Notes: generated by a model not told the origin, from the sequence alone. A DNA stretch of 64,000 nt from Tsuneonella litorea (GCF_025154015.1 NZ_JAOAMV010000003.1:186001-250000), one strand, 5' to 3'. Counted from the stretch's first letter, positions 17,309 to 28,107 are shown. Numbers and translations are program-made.

Positions 17309-17755
17309 CTAGCGAGGCGACTCCTGCTTGGAAAGCGCGGCCAGCGCCGCATCCCATGGCAGCAGGATCGCGCCGTGCCGCGCAGGGTGCGCGCGGGCCG
17401 GTTCGAGCACCGACAGGCCCGGCCACGCGGACGCCGGCTCCAATCCCGCCAGCCAGCCGGCGATCTGTGCCCGAGCCGCCGCGATTTCGTCTTCTGCGCA
17501 CCCGGTCGCCGCGTTCGCGAACAGCGCGGCCGCGGCCTGCCCCACCGCGCAGGCGCTCACCCGCAGGCCCAGGCGCTCGATCCGACGATCATCGCCGAGC
17601 GCGGCAGACAGCAGGAGCGCGCTTCCGCAAGTCCGCGAGCGGGCCTCGCCGATCAGCGGCATCGACGGATCGAATGGAAGCGTGCCGAGCGATACGGCAA
17701 GCGCGAGCAGGTCGGGCGTGTAGAGCGCAGATCCCCCGCGGGCCGGTGCGGTCAC
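17309..17755 (-). CDS. Iron-sulfur cluster assembly scaffold-like protein (IscU/NifU fold)
   Basis: 148 residues resembling the short IscU/SufU-like proteins of sphingomonads: YTPDLLALAV at the N-terminus, GEARSRTCGSALLLS around the first conserved cysteine, and LRVSACAVGQAAAALF around the second. The third cysteine of a classical scaffold is not obvious, so cluster-building activity is uncertain. The GTG start at 17755 overlaps the cvpA stop (GTGA), implying coupled translation. Confidence 0.75.
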   Translation of the reverse strand: MTAPARGGSALYTPDLLALAVSLGTLPFDPSMPLIGEARSRTCGSALLLSAALGDDRRIERLGLRVSACAVGQAAAALFANAATGCAEDEIAAARAQIAGWLAGLEPASAWPGLSVLEPARAHPARHGAILLPWDAALAALSKQESPR

Positions 17756-18282
17756 CGGCGGACCGGGATCCGCGACTGCGCCTTGCGCCGTTCCTCGTCG
17801 CGATCCTCGATCAGCTGGACCAGGGCATCGGCGCTGGCGTTGACCAGCGGATACGTGCGGGCCTGCTTGATCCAGTCGGGCCGCCCGGCGATGCCCCATG
17901 CCGCATCGTAGCCAAGCACCAGCAGTGCGAAGCCGCAAACCACCACGATGGCGCCCTTGATCGCGCCGAATCCGAAACCCAGGACCCGATCGATCGGACC
18001 GAGCATCGAAACCCGGCTGCTCTCGCCGAACCGCCCCACGATCAGCTTGATCCCGGCGTAGGGTATGAGGAGCAGCATCGCAAAGGCCGCCGTCGCCGCC
18101 GCCGGCGGGCTGCCGACCTTGGGGAGAAGGAAATCATAGAGGGGGGTATGCAGGTTATGGATTGCAAGAATCGCGACGGCCCAGACGATGAGCGAGAGCA
18201 ATTCCTGCACGAAACCGCGCATGAAACCGCCTACCGCCGCCGTCCCGACGACCAGGAGAACAATTAGATCGAAACCCGTCAT
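17752..18282 (-). CDS. cvpA: CvpA family membrane protein
   Basis: 176 residues with four predicted membrane helices (about 5-25, 28-48, 62-85 and 100-125), the early Gly/Phe-rich GGFMRGFVQELLSL motif and a charged C-terminus. CvpA-family proteins are inner-membrane proteins linked to colicin V production and cell-envelope integrity; the biochemical role is unknown. It sits between radA upstream and the scaffold-like gene downstream on the same strand. Confidence 0.88.
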   Translation of the reverse strand: MTGFDLIVLLVVGTAAVGGFMRGFVQELLSLIVWAVAILAIHNLHTPLYDFLLPKVGSPPAAATAAFAMLLLIPYAGIKLIVGRFGESSRVSMLGPIDRVLGFGFGAIKGAIVVVCGFALLVLGYDAAWGIAGRPDWIKQARTYPLVNASADALVQLIEDRDEERRKAQSRIPVRR

Positions 18283-18299
18283 TCGCGATCCCGGCCCTG

Positions 18300-19667
18300 T
18301 TATGCCGATGCCATTACCCGGTCAACGAGATTGGCGAGCCGGCTTAGACCGCGATAGTTAAGTCCCGATGAACCGGCATCCACGTCGGCCGGGCCGTACC
18401 CGGTGCCGAAGCCGAGCTTGGCCGCCTCGCGCAGCCGCAGCCCGGCGTGGGCAACGGGGCGGATTTCCCCTGCCAGCGAGATCTCGCCGAACCACACGCC
18501 GCGGGTTTCGAGCGGCTTGTCCGCGAGCGCGGATACGAGCGCGGCGGCTACCGCGACGTCTGCCGCCGGGTCCGAAAGCCGGTAGCCCCCCGCGACGTTG
18601 AGATAGACTTCGGCCGACGAGAAATTGAGCCCGCAGCGCGATTCGAGCACCGCGAGAAGCATTGCGAGCCGCCCGCTGTCCCAGCCCACCACCGCGCGGC
18701 GCGGGGTAGCGCCCGACTGCAGCTTCACGATCAGCGCCTGGATCTCGACCAGCACCGGCCGCGTCCCCTCGAGCGCGGGGAACACCGCGCTGCCGGCGAG
18801 CGGTTCGTCACGGCCCGACAGGAACAGCATCGACGGGTTGCCGACCTCCGCAAGGCCCGCCCCCTCCATTGCGAACACGCCGATCTCGTCGACCGCGCCG
18901 AAGCGGTTCTTGAGCGCGCGCAGGATGCGGTACTGGTGGCTCCGCTCGCCCTCGAAGCTCATCACCACGTCGACCATGTGCTCGAGCACGCGCGGCCCGG
19001 CGATGGTGCCGTCCTTGGTCACGTGACCGACGAGCACCAGCGCGACGCCGTTTTCCTTGGCATACCGGATCAGCTCAAACGCGCAGCCGCGCACCTGACT
19101 GACCGTGCCCGGCGCGCCCTCGATCGTGTCGGAGTGCATCGTCTGGATCGAATCGACGACCAGCAGCGAGGGCGGCTCCATTGCTCCAAGCGTGGTCAGC
19201 AGGTCACGCACGCTGGTCGAACTGGCGAGTTTGATCGGCGCATCGGCCAGCCCCAGCCGGCCGGCGCGCATCCGCACCTGGCCGGCCGCTTCCTCTCCGC
19301 TCAGGTAGACCACCGGCAGCCCGCGCTTGGCCACCGCGCCCGCGCTCTGCAGCAGGAGTGTCGATTTGCCGATGCCCGGATCGCCGCCCATCAGGACTGC
19401 CGATCCCGGGACAAGCCCGCCGCCCAGCGCGCGGTCGAACTCGGCCAGCCCGGTCGGCAGCCGCACCAGCGGTTCGCCCGGCGCGTCGAGCGCCTCGAAC
19501 GCGAGTCTGCGCCCCCCGCTCGACAGATCGTGCTTCATCGAGAACACCGTCGCCGGCGCGTCCTCGACCAGCGTGTTCCATTCTGCACAGTCGGCGCACT
19601 GGCCCTGCCAGCGGCTGCTCACCGAACCGCAGTTCTGGCACACGTAGCGGCGTTTCGTCTTGGCCAT
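18300..19667 (-). CDS. radA: DNA repair protein RadA
   Basis: 455 residues with the full RadA architecture. An N-terminal zinc finger uses Cys10, Cys13, Cys24 and Cys27. A RecA-like ATPase has Walker A GDPGIGKST, the RadA-specific KNRFG motif (ALKNRFGAVDEIG), and a C-terminal Lon-protease-like domain. RadA drives branch migration of recombination intermediates. ATG at 19667 places the zinc finger at the N-terminus; longer frames add unrelated sequence. It is divergent from the patatin-like gene, with 73 bp between. Confidence 0.96.
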   Translation of the reverse strand: MAKTKRRYVCQNCGSVSSRWQGQCADCAEWNTLVEDAPATVFSMKHDLSSGGRRLAFEALDAPGEPLVRLPTGLAEFDRALGGGLVPGSAVLMGGDPGIGKSTLLLQSAGAVAKRGLPVVYLSGEEAAGQVRMRAGRLGLADAPIKLASSTSVRDLLTTLGAMEPPSLLVVDSIQTMHSDTIEGAPGTVSQVRGCAFELIRYAKENGVALVLVGHVTKDGTIAGPRVLEHMVDVVMSFEGERSHQYRILRALKNRFGAVDEIGVFAMEGAGLAEVGNPSMLFLSGRDEPLAGSAVFPALEGTRPVLVEIQALIVKLQSGATPRRAVVGWDSGRLAMLLAVLESRCGLNFSSAEVYLNVAGGYRLSDPAADVAVAAALVSALADKPLETRGVWFGEISLAGEIRPVAHAGLRLREAAKLGFGTGYGPADVDAGSSGLNYRGLSRLANLVDRVMASA

Positions 19668-19740
19668 CGCCTCGACGCGTAACCGGAACATTCGTGGAAC
19701 GCAATTGCGCTTCCGCCTTTTGCCCGGCACAAGCAGTGCC

Positions 19741-22134
19741 ATGCGGCAGAAAGAACTCCGATTGGCACTCGTATGCTACGGCGGGGTCAGTCTGGCGGTC
19801 TACATGCACGGGGTCACCAAGGAGCTCTGGCACCTTGCCCGGGCAAGCCGCGACCATGTCGGCGACAGCCCCCCGGCCGCAGGGGTACGCGCGGTGTACC
19901 GCGATCTGCTAGCGCGAATCGAAGGCGAACACGGCCTGCGGCTGCGGGTCCTGCCCGACATCGTCACGGGGGCGAGCGCGGGCGGCATCAACGCGATCTT
20001 CCTGGCCGAGGCGATTCATTCGGGCGCCAGCCTCGAACCGCTGACCGAACTGTGGCTGGAGACCGCCGACGTCGACCGGCTGCTCGATCCCAAGGCGCGC
20101 CCCTGGTCGCGCGCGGCGAAGTTGTGGGCCATGCCGCTCGTCTGGTGGCTGCTGCGCCGGCCCGGCAACGCGGTGAGCGAAAGCGTCGCACCCGAAACGC
20201 GCGCCGAAGTGCGCCGCAAGGTTTCCCACCTGATCCGCGGGCGCTGGTTCGAGCCGCCGTTTTCGGGACTGGGCTTTTCCAAGCTGCTCTACGACGGCCT
20301 GATGGCCATGGCGGCGGAAACGCCCGAGCCGCCTCTCCTCCCGCCCGGTCACCCGCTCGACCTGCTCGTCACCGCGACCGATTTTCGCGGGCACCTGTCA
20401 CTGCTGAGGCTCAACAGTCCGCCGGCGGTCGAAGAGAGCGAGCACCGCCTGCCGATCGGCTTTCGCAGCAAGGTGCCCGCGCAGGGCGGCGAGCCGCTGG
20501 CCGAGCCTCTCGAACTGACGTTGGCGGCGCGCGCGACGGCGAGCTTTCCGGGTGCCTTTCCGCCCCTCCAGCTGGGCGAGATCGACGAGCTGGCCCTCGA
20601 CCGCGGGCGCGAATGGGCCACCCGGTCGCAGTTCGTCGAACGGGTCATGCCGGTGCACGCCCGCCAGGGCAACGCCGAGAACGTCTCGCTCATCGATGGC
20701 TCGGTGCTGATCAACGCGCCTTTCGCCGCCGCGCGGGCCGCGCTTCCGTCGCGCCCGGCCCAGCGCGAGGTCGACCGGCGCTTCGTCTACATCGATCCAA
20801 CCCCCGATCGCTTCGGCACGGTCGGCGCGCGGATCGACAAGCCGGTCGGCTTCTTCGCGGCGATCGTCGGCTCGATCTCGGCCATCCCGCGCGAGCAGCC
20901 GATCCGGGACAACCTCGAGGCGCTGGAGAAGCAGACCCGCGAGGCGATCAAGTTGCAGCGCATCGTCGGTGCGCTGCGACCCCAGGTCGAGGAATCGGTC
21001 GAGCGCCTGTTCGGCCTCACCCTGTTCCTCGACAAGCCGACGCCCAAGCGGCTCGCAAGCTGGCGCAACAAGGCGCAAACCGCCGCAGCGGAGAAGGCCG
21101 GCTACGCCTTCCATCCCTATGCGCAGGCGAAAGTCGCGGGCATCGTCGACACGCTGGCACGGACCGTGCTCGAGTCGGCGCCTGCGCTCAAGCTCGCCGA
21201 CGCCGAGCCGATCGTGCTGCGGCTGCGCGAGGAACTCGACGCGCGCGGCCTCGCCTCGCTGGTCGAGCCATCGGGCACCGCGAGCCCCGAGGCGATTGCA
21301 TTCCTGCGGGCGCACGATCTTGCCTTCCGCATCCGGCGGTTGCGCCTGATCGCCCGCCGGCTGTCGCGCGAATGGGAAGCGGATCCCTCGATCCCGGATG
21401 AGGCGCTCGAGGCAGCCCGCGAGGCGATCTACCGCATCCTGGCCCTGTATTTCGCGCGCGAGGGCACCGGCCACCTGGGCGACGACTTCGCGGTTATCGC
21501 CGAGAACGTGATGAGCGATCCGGGCGCGGTGCTCGACGCACTCGCCGAGCGGCGGCTGCTACCGGAAATTGACGCCCAGGCCGAGCAGCTGCTCGCCGAC
21601 GCGCTGGAGGCCATGCCCAAGGAGCTGCGCCGCCGGGTGCTGCTCGCCTATCTCGGGTTTCCCTATTACGATGTCGCCACGCTCCCGCTTCTCCAGAACG
21701 AGGGGTTGACCGAGTTCGACGCGGTGAAGGTCGATCGCATCAGCCCCGAGGACGCACGCTCGATCCGCGCCGGGGGCACCGGCGCGACGCTGCGCGGGAC
21801 CGAGTTCTACAATTTCGGCGCGTTCTTCAGCCGCGCCTACCGGGAAAACGACTATCTGTGGGGGCGGCTCCACGGTGCGGAACGGATGATCGACCTTGTC
21901 TGTTCGACCCACCCAGGCTTCGAGGAAAGCGATTGCGCCGAGTTCAAGCGGCGCGCGTTCCTGGCCATCCTCGACGAGGAAGAAGGCCGGTTGCTGGCGG
22001 ATCCGCGGCTCGTCTCGGATATCCGCGCCGAGATCGGCGCGGCGCGCGGTCAGCCTGCCAGGGACGAGACGATCATGCGCGCGGCAAGCGAAACGTCGTC
22101 CCAGGTGTCTTCGAACAGTTGCTCGCCGCCGTAA
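19741..22134 (+). CDS. Patatin-like protein (TIGR03607/DUF3376 type)
   Basis: 797 residues. The N-terminal patatin domain has the nucleophile elbow GASAG with Ser79 and the partner aspartate in the DG motif (SLIDGSVLINAPF). The N-terminal GGVSLAVYMHG resembles an oxyanion loop. The rest (about 330-797) is largely helical, as in long patatin-like proteins with DUF3376. It is predicted to be a lipid acyl hydrolase; substrate and location are unknown and no signal peptide is visible. The last 85 nt overlap the convergent LMW phosphatase gene. Confidence 0.9.
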   Translation: MRQKELRLALVCYGGVSLAVYMHGVTKELWHLARASRDHVGDSPPAAGVRAVYRDLLARIEGEHGLRLRVLPDIVTGASAGGINAIFLAEAIHSGASLEPLTELWLETADVDRLLDPKARPWSRAAKLWAMPLVWWLLRRPGNAVSESVAPETRAEVRRKVSHLIRGRWFEPPFSGLGFSKLLYDGLMAMAAETPEPPLLPPGHPLDLLVTATDFRGHLSLLRLNSPPAVEESEHRLPIGFRSKVPAQGGEPLAEPLELTLAARATASFPGAFPPLQLGEIDELALDRGREWATRSQFVERVMPVHARQGNAENVSLIDGSVLINAPFAAARAALPSRPAQREVDRRFVYIDPTPDRFGTVGARIDKPVGFFAAIVGSISAIPREQPIRDNLEALEKQTREAIKLQRIVGALRPQVEESVERLFGLTLFLDKPTPKRLASWRNKAQTAAAEKAGYAFHPYAQAKVAGIVDTLARTVLESAPALKLADAEPIVLRLREELDARGLASLVEPSGTASPEAIAFLRAHDLAFRIRRLRLIARRLSREWEADPSIPDEALEAAREAIYRILALYFAREGTGHLGDDFAVIAENVMSDPGAVLDALAERRLLPEIDAQAEQLLADALEAMPKELRRRVLLAYLGFPYYDVATLPLLQNEGLTEFDAVKVDRISPEDARSIRAGGTGATLRGTEFYNFGAFFSRAYRENDYLWGRLHGAERMIDLVCSTHPGFEESDCAEFKRRAFLAILDEEEGRLLADPRLVSDIRAEIGAARGQPARDETIMRAASETSSQVSSNSCSPP

Positions 22135-22520
22135 TAGGGGTCGCGGACGCTGGCGCCTTCGCGTCCCGGTACCGCGTCGAGCAGGAGCGCAACGCGCGCG
22201 GTCGCATCGCGGGGCATGACCGCGTGCAAGTCGGCGAGGTTCTGCGCGTCCATCGCAAAGATGTGCGTGAAACGGCAAAAGTCATCGGAAGTGACCTGCC
22301 GCGCACGCAGGTCGGAAATGTCCGTTCCCGCCGCCCGGGCGACCGCCTGCGCACGCGGATCAGGCGGATTACCGGCGTGCCAGTCGCCGGTACCCGCCGA
22401 ATCGATCTCGATCGACAGCCCCGCGCGCTCGGCTTCGATCCTCAGAGCGGCTTCCGCCAGCGGCGAACGGCAGATATTGCCGAGGCAAACCAGCAGGATC
22501 GCCGGACGCCCGGTGGTCAC
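22050..22520 (-). CDS. Low molecular weight protein-tyrosine phosphatase
   Basis: 156 residues of the LMW-PTP family. The P-loop C-x5-R-S is present near the N-terminus (CLGNICRS, Cys12 to Ser19) and the general-acid aspartate lies in VRDPYYGG near the C-terminus. It removes phosphate from tyrosine, or related low-molecular substrates, in the cytoplasm. The GTG start at 22520 overlaps the dnaJ stop (GTGA), so it may be translated from the heat-shock message. Its 3' end overlaps the convergent patatin-like gene by 85 nt. Confidence 0.93.
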   Translation of the reverse strand: MTTGRPAILLVCLGNICRSPLAEAALRIEAERAGLSIEIDSAGTGDWHAGNPPDPRAQAVARAAGTDISDLRARQVTSDDFCRFTHIFAMDAQNLADLHAVMPRDATARVALLLDAVPGREGASVRDPYYGGEQLFEDTWDDVSLAARMIVSSLAG

Positions 22521-23638
22521 CCGCCGAACGCTGTCCTGAGCCGGTCGAAGAAGCCCTTGCTGTCCGGGCATTCGTCACCGGTTTCGGTTTCGCGGAATTG
22601 CTCGAGGATCTCGCGCTGCGCACGGGTCAGCTTCGTCGGTGTCTCGACCACGATCTCGACCACCATGTCGCCGCGCCCGCGACCTTGCAGCACGGGCATC
22701 CCGGCGCCGCGCACGCGCAGCTGCTTGCCGCTCTGGATGCCCGCCGGGATGGTGACCTGATGGTGGTCACCGCCCAGGTCGGGAATCTCGATGCTGTCGC
22801 CCAGCGCGGCGGTGGTGAAGCTGATCGGCACGCGGGTGAGCAGCGTCGTGCCCTCGCGCTGGAACACCGGGTGCGGTCTTACGTGCACGAAGATGTAGAG
22901 GTCACCCGGTGGCGCCCCGCGCGGTCCGGCCTCGCCCTTGCCGGAAAGGCGGATGCGCGTGCCGGTATCGACGCCCGGCGGGATCTCGACGTCGAGCGCC
23001 TGCGGCCGGTCGATCCGCCCTTCGCCGCGGCAATCGCGGCACGGGCTCTCGATCACCTCGCCGCGGCCATGGCAGTTGGGGCACGCGCGCTCGACGACGA
23101 AGAAGCCCTGCTTGGCGCGCACCTTGCCCATGCCCCCGCAAAGGTTGCAGCGGCGCGCCGACGTGCCCGGCGTCGCCCCCGACCCTTCGCATGTGTCGCA
23201 GGTCTGGCTGACTTCGATCTCGATCTGGCGCTCCCTGCCGTGGAACGCCTCGTCGAGGGTGATCTCCATGTCGTAGCGCAGGTCGGCGCCGCGGCGCGGC
23301 TGCTGGCGCCCGCCGCCGCCAAAGGCGCTGCCGAAGATGGTCTCGAAGATGTCGCCGATGTCGCCGAAGTCCTGGCCGCCGAAGCCGCCGGGACCGCCGC
23401 CGCCCTGCTGGAAGGCGGCATGGCCGTAGCGGTCGTAGGCCGCGCGCTTCTGCGGGTCCTTGAGGCATTCGTAGGCCGCCGAAACGGCCTTGAACTTGTC
23501 CTCGTTTTCCTTGCACCCGGCATTGCGGTCCGGGTGGTACTGCATCGCGAGCTTGCGATAGGCGCTCTTGATCGTGGCCGCGTCCGCATCGCGGGCAACG
23601 CCGAGCACTTCGTAGAAATCGATTTCGGTAGCCGACAT
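22517..23638 (-). CDS. dnaJ: Chaperone protein DnaJ
   Basis: 373 residues of a type I J-protein. It has a J domain with HPD at 35-37, a Gly/Phe-rich linker (GGGGPGGFGG), four zinc-binding repeats (CDTCEGSG, CNLCGGMG, CPNCHGRG, CRDCRGEG) and the C-terminal substrate domain. It stimulates DnaK ATPase and delivers unfolded clients. The ATG at 23638 gives the standard N-terminus MSATEIDFYEVLGV. It follows dnaK by 75 nt containing a hairpin, and the LMW phosphatase gene overlaps its stop. Confidence 0.97.
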   Translation of the reverse strand: MSATEIDFYEVLGVARDADAATIKSAYRKLAMQYHPDRNAGCKENEDKFKAVSAAYECLKDPQKRAAYDRYGHAAFQQGGGGPGGFGGQDFGDIGDIFETIFGSAFGGGGRQQPRRGADLRYDMEITLDEAFHGRERQIEIEVSQTCDTCEGSGATPGTSARRCNLCGGMGKVRAKQGFFVVERACPNCHGRGEVIESPCRDCRGEGRIDRPQALDVEIPPGVDTGTRIRLSGKGEAGPRGAPPGDLYIFVHVRPHPVFQREGTTLLTRVPISFTTAALGDSIEIPDLGGDHHQVTIPAGIQSGKQLRVRGAGMPVLQGRGRGDMVVEIVVETPTKLTRAQREILEQFRETETGDECPDSKGFFDRLRTAFGG

Positions 23639-23661
23639 TGCTTGCCCCGCCCTAAACCGTT

Positions 23662-23693
23662 CCGCCACCGATGCGGATTCGCACCGGTGGCGG
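23662..23693 (-). other. Stem-loop between dnaK and dnaJ
   Basis: CCGCCACCG (23662-23670) and CGGTGGCGG (23685-23693) form a 9-bp stem with a 14-nt loop in the dnaK-dnaJ spacer. No T-run follows on the transcribed strand, so it is not a standard terminator. It may act as a processing or stabilising element that sets the dnaK to dnaJ ratio; that role is inferred. Confidence 0.45.
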
Positions 23694-23713
23694 TTGGGTT
23701 TCCATTCGGGCTA

Positions 23714-25648
<1,935 letters not shown>

Positions 25649-25743
25649 GGTTTCCCTATTCGTCTGGTACGTTGTTGGACACCGCCCTTCGGACCCCCCG
25701 CAGCTGCGGCAAGACCCTCTCGGCGGCTCGGATTGCGCGGGCG

Positions 25744-25771
25744 ATATAGGTGCGGAATTTCTTGGCACAAG
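25744..25771 (-). promoter_or_regulatory. Heat-shock (RpoH/sigma-32) promoter of dnaK
   Basis: On the minus strand CTTG (25768-25771) is followed after 18 nt by CTATAT (25744-25749), an excellent match to the alphaproteobacterial sigma-32 consensus CTTG-N17/18-CYTATNT. The -10 box lies 95 nt upstream of the dnaK ATG, leaving a leader of about 85-90 nt. Confidence 0.75.
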
Positions 25772-25817
25772 GGACCGGGACCGCTACCTGATCGGCCTGT
25801 TTCATAGGGGGAAAACG

Positions 25818-26297
25818 ATGTTCTCAAGGTCGCTCATGGCTCTCGCGCTCGGTTGCGCCGCGCTTTCGCTCGGGGGATGCGGGGAAACCCCGGCAGAGGC
25901 GCCCGCGGAAGAGGCCGGCATTCCAGGCATGGCGATCACCAATGCCCGCCTGGTCCTGCCCCCCGTCGCCGGCAACCCGGCGGCGGTCTATTTCGACCTC
26001 GATTACGAGGGCGACCGCAATCTCGCCCTCAACCGCGCCGAGGTTAAGGGCGCCAGGAGCGCGACGTTCCACGACTACGGCGAATACGACATGAAGGTGC
26101 AGATGATGGACATGCTGCCCATGCCCATCAAGAAAGGCGACAAGGTCAGCTTCGAGCCGGGCGGCAAGCACATCATGGTGATGGAACCGGACGACACGCT
26201 GAAGCCCGGCGGTACGGCGGAAGTCACCATCATCGTGTCGGGCGGCAAGAGCCAGACCTTCGATGCGCCGATCAAGGCGGCCGGGGACGAACGCTGA
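25818..26297 (+). CDS. PCu(A)C family copper chaperone, lipoprotein
   Basis: 159 residues. A signal peptide with lipobox LGGC (Cys21) makes it a probable lipoprotein. The copper site H-x10-M-x21-H-x-M is matched exactly by His85, Met96, His118 and Met120. Such proteins bind Cu(I) in the periplasm and help load the CuA centre of cytochrome oxidase. No oxidase or SenC gene is adjacent. The gene is divergent from dnaK and is followed without a gap by the vgr-related gene. Confidence 0.92.
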   Translation: MFSRSLMALALGCAALSLGGCGETPAEAPAEEAGIPGMAITNARLVLPPVAGNPAAVYFDLDYEGDRNLALNRAEVKGARSATFHDYGEYDMKVQMMDMLPMPIKKGDKVSFEPGGKHIMVMEPDDTLKPGGTAEVTIIVSGGKSQTFDAPIKAAGDER

Positions 26298-26830
26298 CGC
26301 GGACGGTCGACAGTCTCGGCCTCGAGAACCACGACGAGGCTGTCGCCCCCTCCTGCCCCGCCGGCGGCAAGCGCGCACTGACGCCGGGCGAGATCGCGCT
26401 CGCCCGGTCCGTTTTCGGCAGCGCGATCGACTACTCCACGGTCACGGTCCGGCGCCGCAAGTTCTTCCCGTTCCAGCCCCGCCACGTCACCATGGCCCCG
26501 CGCGGCCACCTGCATTTCCATCCCGGCGGGAAGGGTTATTGCGACGACTTCGCGCGCGCTCCGAAACTTGCCCAGGGGCTGTTCATCCACGAAATGACGC
26601 ACGTCTGGCAGACCCAGACGCGCGGCGAATGGTACCTCCTGCTCCACCGCCACCCCTTCTGCCGCTACGACTACAGCCTCAAGCCCGGGTGGAGCCTCGA
26701 ACGCTACGGCATCGAGCAGCAGGCGCAGATCGTGAAGCACGCGTTCTGGCTGCGCAACGGCGTGGCGGTGGCGGGCGTGGCGGATGCAGGCGCGTATGAC
26801 CTGCTGGTCCGGTTCCCCGGCGCCGGATAG
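26294..26830 (+). CDS. vgr-related protein, zinc-metallopeptidase-like HExxH region; start uncertain
   Basis: The reading frame carries IHEMTHVWQ, an HExxH-type motif, and reads like the vgr-related proteins of sphingomonads. The first ATG is at 26492, but family-like sequence (TPGEIALARSVFGSAIDY, then KFFPFQPRHV) continues in frame upstream of it. No ATG, GTG or TTG is available before 26492. The coordinate given assumes a CTG at 26294 overlapping the copper chaperone stop (CTGA). If that is wrong, the gene is 26492-26830 with 112 residues. No signal peptide is seen; function is unknown. Confidence 0.6.
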   Translation: MTRTVDSLGLENHDEAVAPSCPAGGKRALTPGEIALARSVFGSAIDYSTVTVRRRKFFPFQPRHVTMAPRGHLHFHPGGKGYCDDFARAPKLAQGLFIHEMTHVWQTQTRGEWYLLLHRHPFCRYDYSLKPGWSLERYGIEQQAQIVKHAFWLRNGVAVAGVADAGAYDLLVRFPGAG

Positions 26831-26938
26831 TCCGGGTGGTTTATCCACCGGTCCGGGTTGAGCCGCCCGGTTTCAGTTGATACCTGTTGCCCATCGATCC
26901 GGGCGGCCCAACCCGCGCCCGGCAAGCGGTGCATTCCA

Positions 26939-28102
26939 ATGGAGATCACAGACTACGGAATGTCGCGGGAACGCGGCTTCCTTTCGCATTACGAGATCGA
27001 CGAGATCGCCCTGCCCTCGATGTTCGACGCGGTCCGCGAGGCCGCCGGAAACCTCTCCGGCCTCCTGTCCACCGGGCGTGTCCGGCACTGGCTCGACCAG
27101 CTTGCCGATCCGGGCCTCGAGGACTGGGCCCGCGAGGCGGCTGAAGAGGAAGTCCGCACCGCGATGGTGCATTACAGCTTCCTGGTGCAGGCCTATGTCT
27201 GGGGCGAGCCGATGCCGCCCGAGCATCTTCCCGCCAACCTTGCCCGGCCGATGGTGGCGATCGCCGACCGGCTCGGCCAGGCGCCGCTCCTGCCCTATTC
27301 GGCCTACGTGCTCGACAACTGGGCGCGGCTCGACAAGTCGGGTCCGATCGCGCTCGAGAACATCTACATGGTCCAGAACTTCCTCGGCGGGGACGACGAG
27401 AACTGGTTCGTGATGATCCACGTCGCGATCGAGGGCGAGGCGGGCGTGCTGCTCGACAACGCGGCGAAGCTGGTAACGGTCGCCCGCAACGGCGATGACG
27501 CCGAAGCCGAGCGCCTGCTGGTCGAGATGGATGCCGCGTGGGAGCGCATCTACGGCCATTTCGCGCGGATGCCCGAGCGGTGCGATCCGTACATCTATTT
27601 CCACCGGGTGCGGCCCTATATCCACGGCTGGGCGAACAACCCCGCCCTCAAAGGCGGGGGCCTGGTGTACGAGGGCGTGGACCGGTTCGAGATGAAGCCG
27701 ATGGCCTATCGTGGGCAGACCGGCAGCCAGTCGTCGATCGTCCCGGCGATGGACGCGCTGTTCCAGGTGGGACATTCCGACGACCCGCTGCGCCAGTTCC
27801 TCGACGAGTTGCACCAGTACCGCCCCGTGCCGCATCGCCGGTTCATCGAGGACCTCGCCGCGCAGTCCAACCTGCGCGCGTTCGTGAGCGGTTCCTCGTC
27901 GCAGAGCCTCAAGGACGCGTTCAACGCCTGCCTCGAACAATCCGCGCGGTTCCGCACCCGTCACCTCGAATATGCCGCGAGCTACATCAACAAGCAGGCC
28001 GGCAGCATCGCGGGCAATGACCCCGACGTCGGCACCGGCGGCACCCCGTTCATGAAATACTTGAAAAAGCACCGCGACGAGAACGCCGCGCAGCTGGTCT
28101 GA
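26939..28102 (+). CDS. Indoleamine 2,3-dioxygenase-like haem protein
   Basis: 387 residues aligning by eye along their length with indoleamine 2,3-dioxygenases. Shared pieces are LPYSAYVLDNW (about 118-128), the FHRVRPYIHGW-NP-GLVYEG block (about 221-246), a GSQSS segment (about 262-266), the proximal haem histidine region RTRHLEYA (His342) and the C-terminal GTGGTPFMKYL loop (about 365-375). The expected reaction is oxidative opening of the tryptophan indole ring in the cytoplasm. No kynurenine-pathway gene is nearby. The ATG at 26939 fits the family start; an intrinsic terminator follows. Confidence 0.9.
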   Translation: MEITDYGMSRERGFLSHYEIDEIALPSMFDAVREAAGNLSGLLSTGRVRHWLDQLADPGLEDWAREAAEEEVRTAMVHYSFLVQAYVWGEPMPPEHLPANLARPMVAIADRLGQAPLLPYSAYVLDNWARLDKSGPIALENIYMVQNFLGGDDENWFVMIHVAIEGEAGVLLDNAAKLVTVARNGDDAEAERLLVEMDAAWERIYGHFARMPERCDPYIYFHRVRPYIHGWANNPALKGGGLVYEGVDRFEMKPMAYRGQTGSQSSIVPAMDALFQVGHSDDPLRQFLDELHQYRPVPHRRFIEDLAAQSNLRAFVSGSSSQSLKDAFNACLEQSARFRTRHLEYAASYINKQAGSIAGNDPDVGTGGTPFMKYLKKHRDENAAQLV

Positions 28103-28107
28103 ACGAA

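Noticed and set aside
26831-26860. Small GGTGG-TTTAT-CCACC hairpin after the vgr-related gene
   Set aside because: Only 5-7 bp with a bulge and no T-run, too weak to call a terminator.
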